Below are positions 1 through 12,400 of a DNA stretch of 64,000 nt, in pieces. The stretch lies in the NCBI RefSeq assembly GCF_022458985.1, contig NC_061779.1, positions 13,065,001 to 13,129,000 of the forward strand. Reading direction: 5' to 3'. The position numbers were made by a program, and so were the translations under genes. The stretch comes from Mugil cephalus (Eukaryota > Chordata > Actinopteri > Mugiliformes > Mugilidae). The stretch's first letter is position 1. Each line of letters begins with the position of its first letter. The notes below the pieces were generated by a model. The model ran no database searches, was not told the DNA's origin, and saw only the letters and a program-made list of their open reading frames with translations.

Positions 1-475
1 CGCTCCTCGGCTGTCACAAGTTCCAGCGCTGCTGATTGTGAAGCTCGGCCTGCAGCTTATCAGCAGGTATACGAGCCGATGTAGGAAGGGGAAGGTTTTT
101 TCCTGGAGCCAGCAGGCCTCAGCGCTGCTGCTCGGCACAGTGTTAGTACTTTCCGCTCTTTGCTCTGCAGCCCTGACCAGTGCAGCAGTCAGCTTCATTA
201 CCAGCAATTACTCTGGCTCTGTATTGACTGCCTTCATCTCATTAACTGCTGCTCTATTGGAAGCTCGGGTCTGCAGCGTTTCAGCGGTGTTAGTATGTCG
301 TGCGGGGGCAAGACGAATGAGGGACGGTAAAACGTGGTATCTATCGACTGCAGCAGGAGTAATTAAATCCACTGACCTATCGGTTGTTTTACACAGCGAT
401 ACTTTCTGTCTCTGCTTCATTAACCCCCCCCCCCCTGCGCTGTCCTTCCCAAGGGGAATTAATAACAATAATCAG

Positions 476-2069
476 GAAGAGAGGCCATATCTGCAGCAGC
501 AGTTCGTGTGCCAGCGCATCACACACACGGACATCTTCACCCTCATAGCGCTGCCGCCTGGCGTCGACAAGGCAGAGTGGCTTGCCAGCAACAGTAAGTA
601 CTAACAGATTTCAGCCTGGACCCCCTTCCTCTCTCCCGCTCTCCGTCCTCCCGTGCGCAAACTGCCAAATAAAAGAATACTATGTGCAAGCCGTAATGAT
701 TGTCTGCTTAATTCCTTCCAGCTGTGGCATTTTTCAAGCACATAAACCTGTTCTCCAGCGCGCTGTCGGAGTTCTGCACTCCCAGCACCTGCCCCAACGC
801 CTGTGGACCGGGCAACACGTGAGTTATGGAGCATTGTGCAGTTATGATACAGCAGATGACGGTTTTATTTGCCAAGGTGGATCCACAAACACCTCAGTTA
901 ACGCTATTAAAGCACGGTGCCAAAGCAAACTGTTGACACAGGGGAGTGTGAATTGATAACCAGGATGTTGTTTCTGAGAAGACGTCGCTGCCGAATCCTC
1001 CTCGAGCTCGGTTTAAGTTCTGCCCACCCCCATGACTGTGTTGTTACATACACTGACGGTGCAACAGTAGACATGGAGAAGTAACTCCAGAAGACAGAGC
1101 AAAAACGTATTAAGTAGCTTCTGACATTTCCTCTAAATATCATGTCGAGTTAACACACACTCATCTCACACAATGTGTTTATGATTGGCATACTTCCCTA
1201 TAACACTACAATTCTGGCTCCACTCTACCGGTCACTGCAGAGCTCCAGAAATCGCTCTGTTTACATGAATCATTTTGAATGTTCCAATTTGACTTGAAGT
1301 GCACACATAAATTATCGGCCTTAAATGGCCGTTTTTGCGTACTCCGAATGGGACCTCTATTCGGCTGGCTGACCTAATCACTAGCACATTCGTCCGTGCT
1401 CTCACACGGTTTGTTTACACGTGTAAAGGTTTATTCTGGAAAGTCGGGAATATATGCAAACAGAGACAAATAAACCAGAATTGGCCTTTAAGCGGAATTC
1501 GTACCCAGATCTCGCGCCGTTTGCCAGCAGATGGGTTTCATTTGTCGTCATCCATCACGGATCCTGTTGTTTCCACGCTGTAAACAGCCGCCGTGTTGTG
1601 TCTTGGTGTTGTCAGGGTTTATTTTTGGACTGACGACCATGGCAGGAAGCTGAAGTGCTCCGCTCCGCTTTACTTCGACTATGCCATGTCGTACATTCAG
1701 GATCTGCTGACTGATGAAGACGTGTTCCCCACAAAAGCAGGTGAGCTGCATTTATAAGTCACATGTGCTGCGTTCACACGCACATCGTGTTCCGGTTTCA
1801 CTTTTAAGCCCTCGTTTTTCTGTTTCTCAGGCTCCGTGTTTCCTACCGGCTTCTTCCTTCTGGTCCAGAAGGTGTTTTTGCTGTTGTTCAGGACTCTCGC
1901 TCACATTTACTGGGCTCACTACAGAGAGGCGCTCGCGCTGGGCCTGCACCCCCACCTCAACACACTTTTCACGCACCTCACTCTCTTCTGCCGGCAGCAT
2001 GCTCTGCTGGATCAGGAAGACGTTGAGCCGCTGCAGGACCTCATCGCAGCCCTGGGACGGCAGGCCTGA
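476..2069 (+). CDS. mob2: MOB kinase activator 2-like, 3' four exons (partial)
   Basis: Four exons at 476-593, 722-818, 1616-1740 and 1831-2069 join in frame into 192 codons plus TGA; phases are 0, 1, 2 and 1 at their starts and all introns are GT/AG. The protein begins EERPYLQQQF and carries the Mob fold: zinc ligands in EFCTPSTC and in the AHIYWAH...HLNTLFTH block, plus CSAPLYFDYAMSYIQ and LLTDEDVFPTK. These, with GPGNT before YFWTDDHGRK, match MOB2 better than MOB1 or MOB3. MOB2 proteins bind NDR/LATS-family kinases (STK38/STK38L) and modulate their activity; that role is family knowledge. The N-terminal exon, which in MOB2 ends just before an EER, is not identifiable in the first 475 bases and is probably outside the window. 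Next gene downstream is adm2 on the same strand. Fish can have two mob2 copies; which one this is cannot be told. Confidence 0.85.
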
Positions 2070-2585
2070 AGTGAAGAAGACAAACGCTAAGATATCGTAC
2101 GCTCACGTTCTCAACACACTCGTATTTATTTGTTACAGCTGGTTGCATCTCGGCGCTCTGGGCCAAACTTTAACTTCACGGGCGTGGACTTTTTGGAAGA
2201 CGAGTCTGGAAGTTGTAACATGACAGACAGGAAAATGCAGACAAGAGTATCTGGCTCCTGTTATATATATAGCTAATGTGTCATTGTATGATTAATATTG
2301 CATGTTTTTTTTGTTTTTTTTTTTATGTACTGGTGCACTGTTTTGTTTGTGATGAGGTCAAGGTCTTCGGGATCATTCATGTCTTCCTTACCGTAAGACG
2401 CCACCATGAAAAATGTTATCTTGTTTGTTTGTTTTTTTTTGTTTTTGTTTTTTATGATTTCTCTAAAAGACAAACAAGCCAAGCTGGTGCCATCATCGTA
2501 CTTGGATGTGAATACGTTATAATCTCATCTGTGAGAAAAACTTTTTTTGTTTTTCTGCATCTTCGTGTATGATTCTCTATTCTGT

Positions 2586-2591
2586 AATAAA
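2586..2591 (+). terminator. polyadenylation signal AATAAA of the mob2-like gene
   Basis: An AATAAA hexamer lies about 520 bases after the TGA stop, followed by a T/G-containing stretch. It is the first canonical signal downstream of the stop, so the 3' UTR is inferred to run 2070 to about 2610. Confidence 0.55.
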
Positions 2592-2996
2592 CATTTGTGC
2601 CATATTGCCTTTAAAGTGGATTTAAAAACGACGACGACGTGCTATTTGTAGGAATGATTGAATTCAAAGGAGTGGAGAGGAGCCAGTTTGATCCAGACTT
2701 ATTTGAATCAGGAAGGCCTGAGGCGGCTTAGCAGCAGCAGCACCACCTGGTGTCTGCAGAGGAATACTACATGTATTATGTTCTACCTGCTTTATTTACC
2801 TTTATCTGCAGATTTATCTTGCAGCATCATCAGTTTCATTACAAACATACGCTACTTCCACAATCATAAACGCTGGAAAGACACTTTCTGCAAACTTAAA
2901 AAACAGAAACAGTCTGTTTTCAGAAAGCAATATGTACATTTTTCACAGAATGGCATATTGGCATAATGCCTCTGTTACTGTAGGAATTTAAATATA

Positions 2997-3423
2997 GACC
3001 AGTCAGGCATAACATTACGATTATATCGACAATCTTGTGACAATACAATGTTGTGCTGAGGAATTTTTCGACCTGGCATTCATGTGGATGTTACTTACCT
3101 CAATTACCCCACCTCCATAGCAATGACACTCCTTGTTGGCAGCAGCCACCCCCAGCAGGATGCAGCCTGACACAGACACACACACAAAAACGGTTTAGGA
3201 ACAACTCAAAGAACATGAAAAACAAACAGCGCACTAGATCCTAAAGTGATCAAGTATCTGTGTGATGATCCACAGAGGCCCCTCCCCTCAATCCATAGGA
3301 CTCAAAGGCCCACACTAATATTATCCTGTTGCCACACATCACAGGACATCCTCAGAAGGCCCATCTCTGATTAGTCATTACACAATATTAGGAATGTGGT
3401 CATAATGTTATGCCTGATCAGTG
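2997..3423 (+). mobile_element. Decayed, internally deleted Tc1-like element (copy 1)
   Basis: The ends are imperfect inverted repeats: CAGGCATAACATTA at 3003-3016, and TGATCAGGCATAACATTATG when 3400-3419 is read backwards. The interior on the + strand contains CCCCCAGCAGGATGCAGCCTG, a rotted trace of the Tc1-like transposase segment HPQQD..C, and AAAGTGATCAAGTATCTGTG, where the family's LNPIE-x-LW motif should be. No open frame remains. It aligns along its whole length with the copy at 9853-10362, which lies in the opposite orientation. The assignment to Tc1/mariner rests on the resemblance of the interior to family transposases. Confidence 0.6.
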
Positions 3424-6400
3424 TTATCTCTCCTGGATGATTAGTTTCACAATTTCAAGCTCCCACCACATCAAAGTGCCCTTGACCAGGTCACTCTGAC
3501 CTCCCTCTGGATGAGTATAATTATTGGAATAAATCTGAGGATATAATATCGAAATTTGTTTTGTAATCACATCATTTCTGATGTTCACCCTGAATATGTG
3601 AGAAACTCTGATCCTCATCTCTCCAGAAGTTGCATGAGAAGTATGTTAACATGTTTTTTCCTTCAGTATCAAAGTAATTTAGTAATTAAAGTGTTTGCAG
3701 TGAATGCTTAAACAGGCACTTTACTCACTCTAATTCAAATCAGATCTGGGCTCTATTTTTGGACTTGTGTATTTTTTTTTCATTGCATGCTGGTTTCTTG
3801 CTGTAAGCGGGTCATTAACTGACTTTCGTTTAAAGTAGCTGCTGCTCTGCTTGTGGGTTAAGGGTTAGTGGGTCTTTGTGGTTCCTAATATGATCTGAGA
3901 TCTTACTCAATATGCCAAAAAAAATAAATAAAAAATACTCTGGAAACTTACACTCCACCAGTTTCCTGTCGCCAGCCCTGAACCTCAGAGAGATTTAAAA
4001 GCGAAGGAAAAAATAATTTAAAGGCTCACACTGACTTTCTGTCTGCACCAGTCGGTGGCAGTTGCTATTTCTGTGCATGTGTGAGTGAGTCCACCCTAAA
4101 TGGGAAATATGTGACCATATACACATGAAGACTTTAGTTTTGTGTGGTGGTTTTTCTGCCAGTGTGGACATGTAGTCCCTTATTTCACCACACAGAGGCA
4201 TCAAAAGTCAACCATCCGTCTATCTACAATATAACAATATCAACGTCTATAACAATATAAGAGGGTTATAGGAGCCTATCCCAGCCTGTAGCTGCATTGT
4301 CCAAGATAAATAATTAACAATAATTAATTGAAATTGGGATATTTAAAAAGGGATGACCAGAGCATTTAGTAGTCTGGTTCCAAATTACAACTAAGATATT
4401 ATCTCTCTGAAATGTTTTAACCCTTGCATGGTGTTCATATTTTTGCATTTTGGGGGGTTTTATTTCACCACAATCAAACACTTTTATGTTTAAATAACAC
4501 ACAGATGTTTCCTTCATCACATTTTCCGTTTGTTTTTTAATAAAATATAATAAAAAGAGAAAATTAGATATATTCAAGAAATGAGTGGGTAAAGTTGACA
4601 AGTTTGCAACTAAACCAGGGTTTTTCATATCTTTATAGCATCATTTTTACTTATTTGAACTTCACTGGAAGTTTTCAAGAGCACCCAACTGCAGGTAAGA
4701 TGGCCTACCAGGGCGCTGCCATACCTCAACTCCTTGCCAAATCTCCAGAGCAGAAGTAAGTTAAATGTCACATGATCCTTAAAAATGACTCAAAACATTT
4801 CTTTTATTCTTAAAGAGATTGTATAATAGAAGTACCCTAGGACTGTCTAAGTATCTTATGTTGTCTACTGATTAACCCCGGTGAAGTTAATTCATTTTCT
4901 ATTTTTGTTGGTTTTTATCCTTTATCGTTCTTGTCAGATATTGTCTTCATGATTCTGCTCCTGTATGTCTGGTGTCATTATTATCGGCTTAAACATTAGT
5001 TTTGCAAGGATCAGTGTCTCATCTCATCTTCTACTGCCTCTTATCCTCTCTGTTCTAGGGCCATGGGGGTTTCTGGAGCCTATCCCAGGTATCATGGGGC
5101 GAGAGGCGGGGTACAGATCACCAGTCTATCGTGGGGCTGACAACCATTCACACTCGCACCTACAGTCAGTATAGAGTCACCAGTTAACTAACGAGCATGT
5201 CTTTGGGGGTGGGAGGAAACTGGAGTACCTGGAGAAAACCGGCGCAGACACAGGGAGAACATGCTAAGACTCGAACCTGGACCTTCTCGCTCAGAGGTTC
5301 AATGTAAACTCTGTTAGATTAGTGCAAAAATGATTGCTCCATTGAAAAACTGTCTTCAGATGTCCCTTTTTTTCACTACTTCTGTCACTGATCTTGCTGC
5401 ATTCAATACATCTGAAAGTTAAGTATTTATTGTTTCCTTTTGCTTGTGCGACAGATTCCTTAAACTTTATATTTAGAACATGTGCTTTTCCTTGATTGAC
5501 TTGCCTTGAGAGGTAAATCAGTGCACGGGCATCTTTGTATGCTAAGGGCTCAGAGGGGGAGAGAGGATAAGTCTGGATAGTGTGGACATGCACACACTAT
5601 CTGTCTCTCACACACACACACAGGTTTGTTCTTAGTGTAGATAGGAGATGTGTTAATGCCCATGTTGGACTGAGTTGAGGCTCACCGTGTTGGAAACTGA
5701 GCTTAGAAGTTAATACTGCAAACCGCTGAGTCACACACACACAGGTACGGGCCTTTAATTAAGACCTGAAGCCACCTCCACATACAGAGCACTCTTTTAA
5801 TCAGGTTCAGGCTCCGAGCTTCTCAGCTGTGTCCTCCTTCACGGCGAAGAAAAGAAAAGTTGTTCTTTTAAAAACGGGGATAACGGCAGCGCTGCAACCG
5901 ACGGGAGAGATTATACCTCTCCGTATCTTATCTTTGCTTCTCTGAAACGCCTTCTAATGGAGGGACGCCCTACGGCGGCAGCGGGCGAACTGGCTGAACT
6001 GTACCAATTACACAATTACAAATTTATTTTTCATGCCACGCTCTCATTCCATATCAAAGTTTGGTACTTTTCCCAAACATTTTGTAGACTTTGGGCACAA
6101 ATGGATTTTTGTTTTAAATGGGAATATTTAGAGGGTTATTAAAGAGGTCATTCACAGACAGAGGAAATAAAAAAGGAGAAAACAATTCCTGAAAGTTTTC
6201 AACTAAATTGTTAATCATGTCATAGATCATCCAATGAATGTCTGAACTCCCATGCGGGTAAGGAACATGTTGTTGATCTCAACAGTCCACATCTTGAAAC
6301 TTGCTCTGGAGTGATCCTTGATCGTCACCGGCTTTTACTGAGAATCAGCTATAAAGATAAATGTCACTTTTTTCCCTGTTTACCTTATAAATGTCACAAG

Positions 6401-7350
6401 GACACATCCTGCTCCAGAAGCAGAGCGTTTTAAAATGGCATGTGGGTATAAATCTACGCCGACAAAGCTTTTACTGTATTTATACTTCTAATGGCACACG
6501 TGATTTCTCTCTTGGGTAACAGTCTTTAATGCCACGCGCCTACTCGGTGCATTCGTCTCCTATCACTCGTACAAGTTGTACTGTGAGCAAAATATTTAGG
6601 GCCGGTGGTGTTTATTAGTTTCCAGTCAATTTTCTCCAGTGGTTTTAACTCACTAGACCTCAGTAGCGATATTTCTCTGGGTTTATCAGATGTTGATTTT
6701 TAAGATAGTTATGAGTTATGAGTCTGGTTTTCTATTTCTATTCATTTAAATGAAAAATTAAAGAGACAAAAAACACACAAAAAAGGTTGCTAAATTGTGT
6801 AGTTTTGTTAGGTATATTAAGTAAAACTATAACAGAGTCAATTCTAATGTAAAATGATTGTATTCTCACTTCTTTTTGGGCATTTTGTTGAAATGCTATT
6901 AATTTAAATTGTTCTATTAAGTGTTTTATGTTTTACATTCTAAACTTGTCTAAACATAATAAATAAGGTGATTAATGCACATAAAGTGGGGTTAATATGA
7001 CCTCGGTGTGTTAATGATGGGCTCACAGGTTCGTTTTCTAAGTGGGTCAATCTGGTCACCAATACGTCCACAGTGTGAATGGGATCCAAACCCAGTGATT
7101 AAACCCACCGGGACACTTCTGTGGAAGGTCGCAATAACCGCACATATAAAAACAAGCACCCAACAACAAGAAGTAACCAAATGGATTTTACCTCTATAAC
7201 CGAGATTTTATGAGACGACTGGAGCTCTCCAGGTTTAATTAGGTTTTGGGCTTCAGTGGAGGTTAGTTTGTTGAGTAGGACAGACAATAAGCCTCACTCC
7301 TTCTCCCCCCTCCACCTCCCCCCACCACCTCCTCCTCCTCCTCTTCTTAC
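3424..7350. other. Intergenic region between mob2-like gene and adm2
   Basis: AT-rich sequence with no coding exon that I can support. It holds one LINE 3' tail (listed separately) and short CA tracts near 5610-5625 and 5733-5743. Open frames here are short, lack family resemblance and are flanked by no convincing splice sites. Confidence 0.6.
5013..5293 (-). mobile_element. LINE-derived 3' tail (minus orientation)
   Basis: Read on the minus strand the segment ends in GATAAGAGGCAGTAGAAGATGAGATGAGA and contains GATAGACTGGTGATCTG and ACCCCGCCTCTCGCC, the strongly conserved 3' UTR block of a very common fish non-LTR retrotransposon. It is 5' truncated and non-coding. A second copy of the same family lies at 48721-48893 on the + strand. 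I do not assign a named clade from memory with certainty. Confidence 0.55.
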
Positions 7351-7355
7351 CGGGC

Positions 7356-7364
7356 TTTATAAAT
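7356..7364 (+). promoter_or_regulatory. Candidate TATA box of adm2
   Basis: TTTATAAAT lies 306 bases before the adm2 ATG, just after a pyrimidine-rich CCTCCTCCTCCTC tract. A start site would be expected near 7390, giving a 5' leader of about 280 bases unless a leader intron exists. Adrenomedullin-family genes often have TATA promoters, but this is inferred from position only. Confidence 0.4.
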
Positions 7365-7669
7365 CAGAAAGCTCCAGTTGCTCCGATGAGTTTCAGCAGC
7401 TTCAACATCGGATAATGTCGAGAGTGACGGAGATGGAAGAGGAAAGACTGGTGATGCTTTCAAGTTCACACGTCTAAATGGGAAACGTTTTATTTTTTTA
7501 TAAATAAGGCAAACAACGACACCTCTGTAACGGTTTTATTTTTACGCAACTAATATTCTCGGGCTTTTGTTTTACTTATTTTCACGAATTTTTTTGATAT
7601 TTCTATCTTTTTTTTTTTTTTACATCACCAATAGTCTCCTCCAGGAGCGCGCGTCACCCGTGCGCCGCC

Positions 7670-9391
7670 ATGTGTGCCCTTCTTTCGGCGTGGCTGTGCT
7701 TGCTGCTCAGCCTCATGCCTCTGGAGATCCAGTCCCGGGGTCTGACTCTGCAGAGACCTCACAGACACAGGTACCACTGCCTCACCAGGCTTTTACGCAC
7801 TGTTTGCTGCTGTGTACACATAGAGAGAGAAAAATTTTTAATTCTGCAGGGGAAAAAAAGTTGGAAAACTATACAAAAATTGTGCGTTGAAATAGCCTAC
7901 GTGCTATAGGAACACACTGGGGACTAGACTGAGTTAGTGTAAGTCAAAAAAATTTGTAATAACAATAGTTACAGTAGAAGCAGACGCATTATTTTTTTAT
8001 ATATAAAACAGGTATTTTTCTGTGGCTAATGTTGGAGTGAAAGTCCACTGTTAATAAAAATAAATAAAAACAACTAAGTGAAATGGAAGAGAGACTGCTA
8101 GTTCAGTTTAGGTCAGTTAAAAACTACACTAAACCATAAATTAACTATAAAAAAAACGTATTGACAATCAATATAATATAATTACTCTTTTTTTTTGGTT
8201 TTGGTTCCAGCTTTCACAGCATGAGAATTTGCTGTTTTTCCTTTGCTGTACATGACTTTTAATTGATCATCTTTGGGTGTTTGCTCTGCTGTTTTCACAC
8301 AGAGAGACACTGTGGGAACTTGTGATGGGCCTTTGATGTCACCCATACCAAATTATAACCAGCGAAATAATGAAGACGTTCATAAATAATGCACGTTATG
8401 GTGATAGGCCTGCCTCTACCTTAGGCAAATATTAATGTGAGAAAAGGGTCTGGCAGCAGAATGAGGTAATTCCTCTCAGCAGCAGGAGGTGAGACAGAGG
8501 TGAGGGTGATTTAGTGGGATTTGGGACTGGGATACATACCGAGGGGCCAAGCAGTGAACGAGACAGACTGCAACAACACACTCTACAGACAGCTGCTGAT
8601 TGGTGGTGATAATGTAACTGAGCATCTTATGACATAAGTGCCACGGGCACGGTGGCAGGACGTTTCAAATAGGCATCGCATGCATGCGTCACAACAACTG
8701 TAATAGTCTCTGTGAAGGGCCCAAACCACACTTGTCGGCCGAAGGGAGGGGCTGTGGTCACTGAGTAAGTTATATAAGAGGGATTTCTCTATTATTCATA
8801 GATTTTTATAACACTTTAATCCCATATTAGTGTAAATACACAAGGCTGATTGTTCAATTACTAAAAAGAACACCAGCTTAAGTTGGACGTAAGGCCAAAA
8901 GTGGAAGATAACGGTGCACCAAGAGGCTCTTTAATGCTCAGACAAAACCCAGAATCAATAACAAACTATTATTCAGTAACATAATATGATCGTCTCTGAT
9001 ATATAGTTTTGTTTTTTTCAGAACTATTGACAGTGTTTTTGCATCTCGGTGTGATTCGTCACTGATTTATGTGGCAAAGTACCACTGCTGGCACGCAACA
9101 AAGAAAAGAGGAGGGAAAGAAAGATTGCTGTAAATTAGAAAAGACGTAGTGAGAGAGAGAGAGAGGCAGAGAAACAGTGGGGATCTGATGGGGACCAGGT
9201 TTTTCTTTGCGCAAAGTAGTTTGGAGGAGTTAGAACAGGAAGGTGCGTGTGTGTGAGTGTGTGTGTGTCTGCATGTGTGTTCACTCTCTGAGGACAACCC
9301 CATGCTGCGCTCTAACTTGGGAGGAATGTTGGAGAAGAAGCTCCATTTTGCTCTCAGGCCCTCCACAGGTTCACGTCCTGAACCACCGTAT

Positions 9392-9431
<40 letters not shown>

Positions 9432-12400
9432 CACACACGCACACGCACACACACACACACAGCAGAGAGAGGCTGCAGTAGAAAGCGTACAAGCAAAAGA
9501 TATTTAGAACCTCATGCTGCATATAAATATAAGACGATTCCCCAGACAAGACTAATGAATGGATGGATGAAGGTGTGCGTGTGAATCAAGGTGAGAGACT
9601 CCGATTGGCCGCAACACAGACACACAACTAAACCCGGGTGAGAACAACGTCACTGAAAGAGTGAAATAGACCAGTTGCATGAACTATAAAGCCTACCTCG
9701 CCTTTAAGCAGATCAGGTTCTGATCACTACTTGTCCTAGAAATGTTATTTCTGGTCTAACGTCACTTGCTTCCAAGGTGCATGGAGGAGGAAAAGTAATG
9801 AAAAGAGGTGAAGACTTCAGCAAAACTTTTAATATACAATAAAGTTGCTCCATACACCGATCAGGCATAACATTGTGACTACCTTCCTAATATTGTGCCT
9901 CCAAAATCAGTTGCGACACATCAGAGAATGGGCCCTCTGAGTGTGTCCTGTGGTGTCTGGCAACAGCATGTTGTTAGTGGGGTGCTCTGGGTCCTGTCAG
10001 CTGAAGAGAGGGGCATCTATGGATCAGGCTTGTACCAGTGCATCCCACAGATACTTGATCAGTTTGGGATCCAATGAATTTGGAGGCCACGTCAACACCT
10101 TGTGCTGTTTTTTTGAGTTGCTCCTAAACCGTTTTAGTGTCAGGCTGCATCCTGCTGGGGATAGCTGCTGCCATCAAGGAGCGTCATTACCATAGGGTGG
10201 GGTTGCCTGCTCTGGTCTAGGTGGGTGGCACATGTCTAAGTAACACCCACACAAATGCCAGGTCCAAAAGTTTCCTGGCAGAACACTGAATTGTCACTGT
10301 GTGGTTGATGTTATTTACTTTTCCTCTCAGTGGTTTTAATGTTGTGGCTGATCGGCGTATGTTAGCGGCGTCTTCACTTCATTTCCTTTTCCGCAACAAA
10401 TAAAGTTCCTGGAACTGTAAATGTTCAAACATCCTCTTCTGTTTAGCCTTCAGGGAACATTTTGTGTCGATGGGAAACTCGGTTCGCCGAAGAAGATTGT
10501 GTGATACGATCGGACTTCATTTTCAAGGTTAAGAAAGGGTTTTAAAGCTGCTATAATCCTTTCACACTGACAAAGGATCAAATGACCCCATGAAAGTGGA
10601 TGCTCAGAGTGATGAGGTCTATGAAGCGTGTAAAGCTCCTATATAACCCTGCCGGCCTTGCAGAGACAGCGCACGAAGGTCTGGGTGGTGCGCTGGCTTC
10701 ATTTTTCCTAATTGTCCACACCGGAGAAGGCAACGCTGAAAGGCATGTCTGGTCTCTGGTGTCTAGTCTCCTCTTTTACAACAAGCTGGGGCAGAAGTTA
10801 ATGAACACAGTGACTATTGGACGACTTAAAACAAGCCTGCTGCATGTAAAGGAAGGCTAAGCAGTGGGTTAAAATCTTGTTTTCAGTATCAAGTTGTAAA
10901 TATAATCTTCATTATGATGCTAAAAGATAATTTTGCAGGAATTCTACTGAAATGTCGTCTTATATTTGTTATTAGCTCATCTCTGCGTGTTGATGCAGAT
11001 GCAGCCTACCTGTGCTGGTTGTGTCAGGGACTGAGAAGCCGTTCGGTGGCCTACATTTCCTCTGACTGGGAGGCATCGTGGCGCCAAGTGCCTTTTCCCT
11101 TCAGAGACAATAGTGTTTTAAGCCGCACCACAGGCGGCTGTTTAGCCACACATTCGTTTTGTGCGTCCAAGGGAGATAAAGATGGACAACCGTAGGTGTG
11201 CATACACTGAAACCAATACGGTATATGTAGCGCGTTGTGTGTAGGTCTAGTTTGTCACGTGTCCCGTGCACGTGTGTGCCCCAGCAAGTGTGCCAGTGTG
11301 TTTGTGTGTGCACCTCATTCAGCATTCATTAAAACCAATTCAGATTTAGCAGGCTCAAAGTCACTGGTGTAACACACAATAGTGAGTGAGCGAGTGAGGG
11401 AGTGAGTGGCTGAATAAATGAATGTGTGTGTGTTGGCAGCGAGAGCCCAAGGTGTCCGGCCAGAGTAGTGATCAGAATACCAGTCAGGATTAGTTGCAGG
11501 GTAAAGAGCATATCGTAATTTGGCCCACTTTTCACACCAAATAAACAAACAAACAATTCACTTCACCCGCCCCTCTCCTTTCTGCATTCTATACGATATT
11601 AAAAAGATCCAGTTAAGTATTAAACTTGCTGAACCCTCCAGAATACCTGTTACCCCTGTTTATATTTTATCCGCTTTATTCACACGTCCACGTTTGCATC
11701 CTCTGTGGACAGTTTGATTTTTTTATTTATTTTTGCATAGTTTCCTTCTTTATTGTGTATTGTTCTATTCTTTGTTTCTTTAAAAGTGTCTTGGTTATTA
11801 CACGTGCCTTAAATTGCCCTCTGGGGACAATTTAAGTCAACATGGCATATTGATGATAAGATCAAGATGGCCATCATGTACCACATGATATACAAAAACA
11901 AAAACACGTGTTTTTTTTTTTCAATGAAATACCAACATCACAAGTACAAAATTGTGATGTAAAACCAATAGAGATGAAATTAGATTCTACTCCTAGTGCC
12001 TGTGCATACTACCTTGATTTGGCTGCTACATTACATTATATACACTGAGCATTGCGTAACTTCCGACTGGTCACATGACCAAACAGCCTCTAGTGGTGTA
12101 GAGTGTCTGAGAGAGAGAGAGTGGAGAAGAATTGAAAAAAAAAAAAGGTATTGTGTTGATGTGAGAAAAATGTTGGCTAGACAGCGGGGAGGTGAGAAAG
12201 AAAGTGCTTAAAACGCACTCGAGAGGAGCGCCGACATGAGAGCCTTCCCTGCGGTTGTCATTTTCCCTCCTGCCCCGTTGCGAGATTAACCGGCTTATAA
12301 ACTGTTGCTGATTAACAGTTTTAATATTATTATTGACCCGCGTTGATGACTGCAGTATCAGGCCGTTCTCGACTCAGTCGGTTTAAACCACCTTGGTCCA

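Noticed and set aside
38-604. Open frame of 188 codons containing the first mob2-like exon
   Set aside because: Only codons after 476 resemble MOB2; the upstream part has no family match, begins at GTG, and a CAG acceptor stands directly before the EER codons, so it is read-through intron.
9067-9584. Open frames on both strands rich in Cys-Val or His-Thr repeats
   Set aside because: They are translations of the GT/CA microsatellites; the same artefact occurs near 29375-29817 and 42829-43166.
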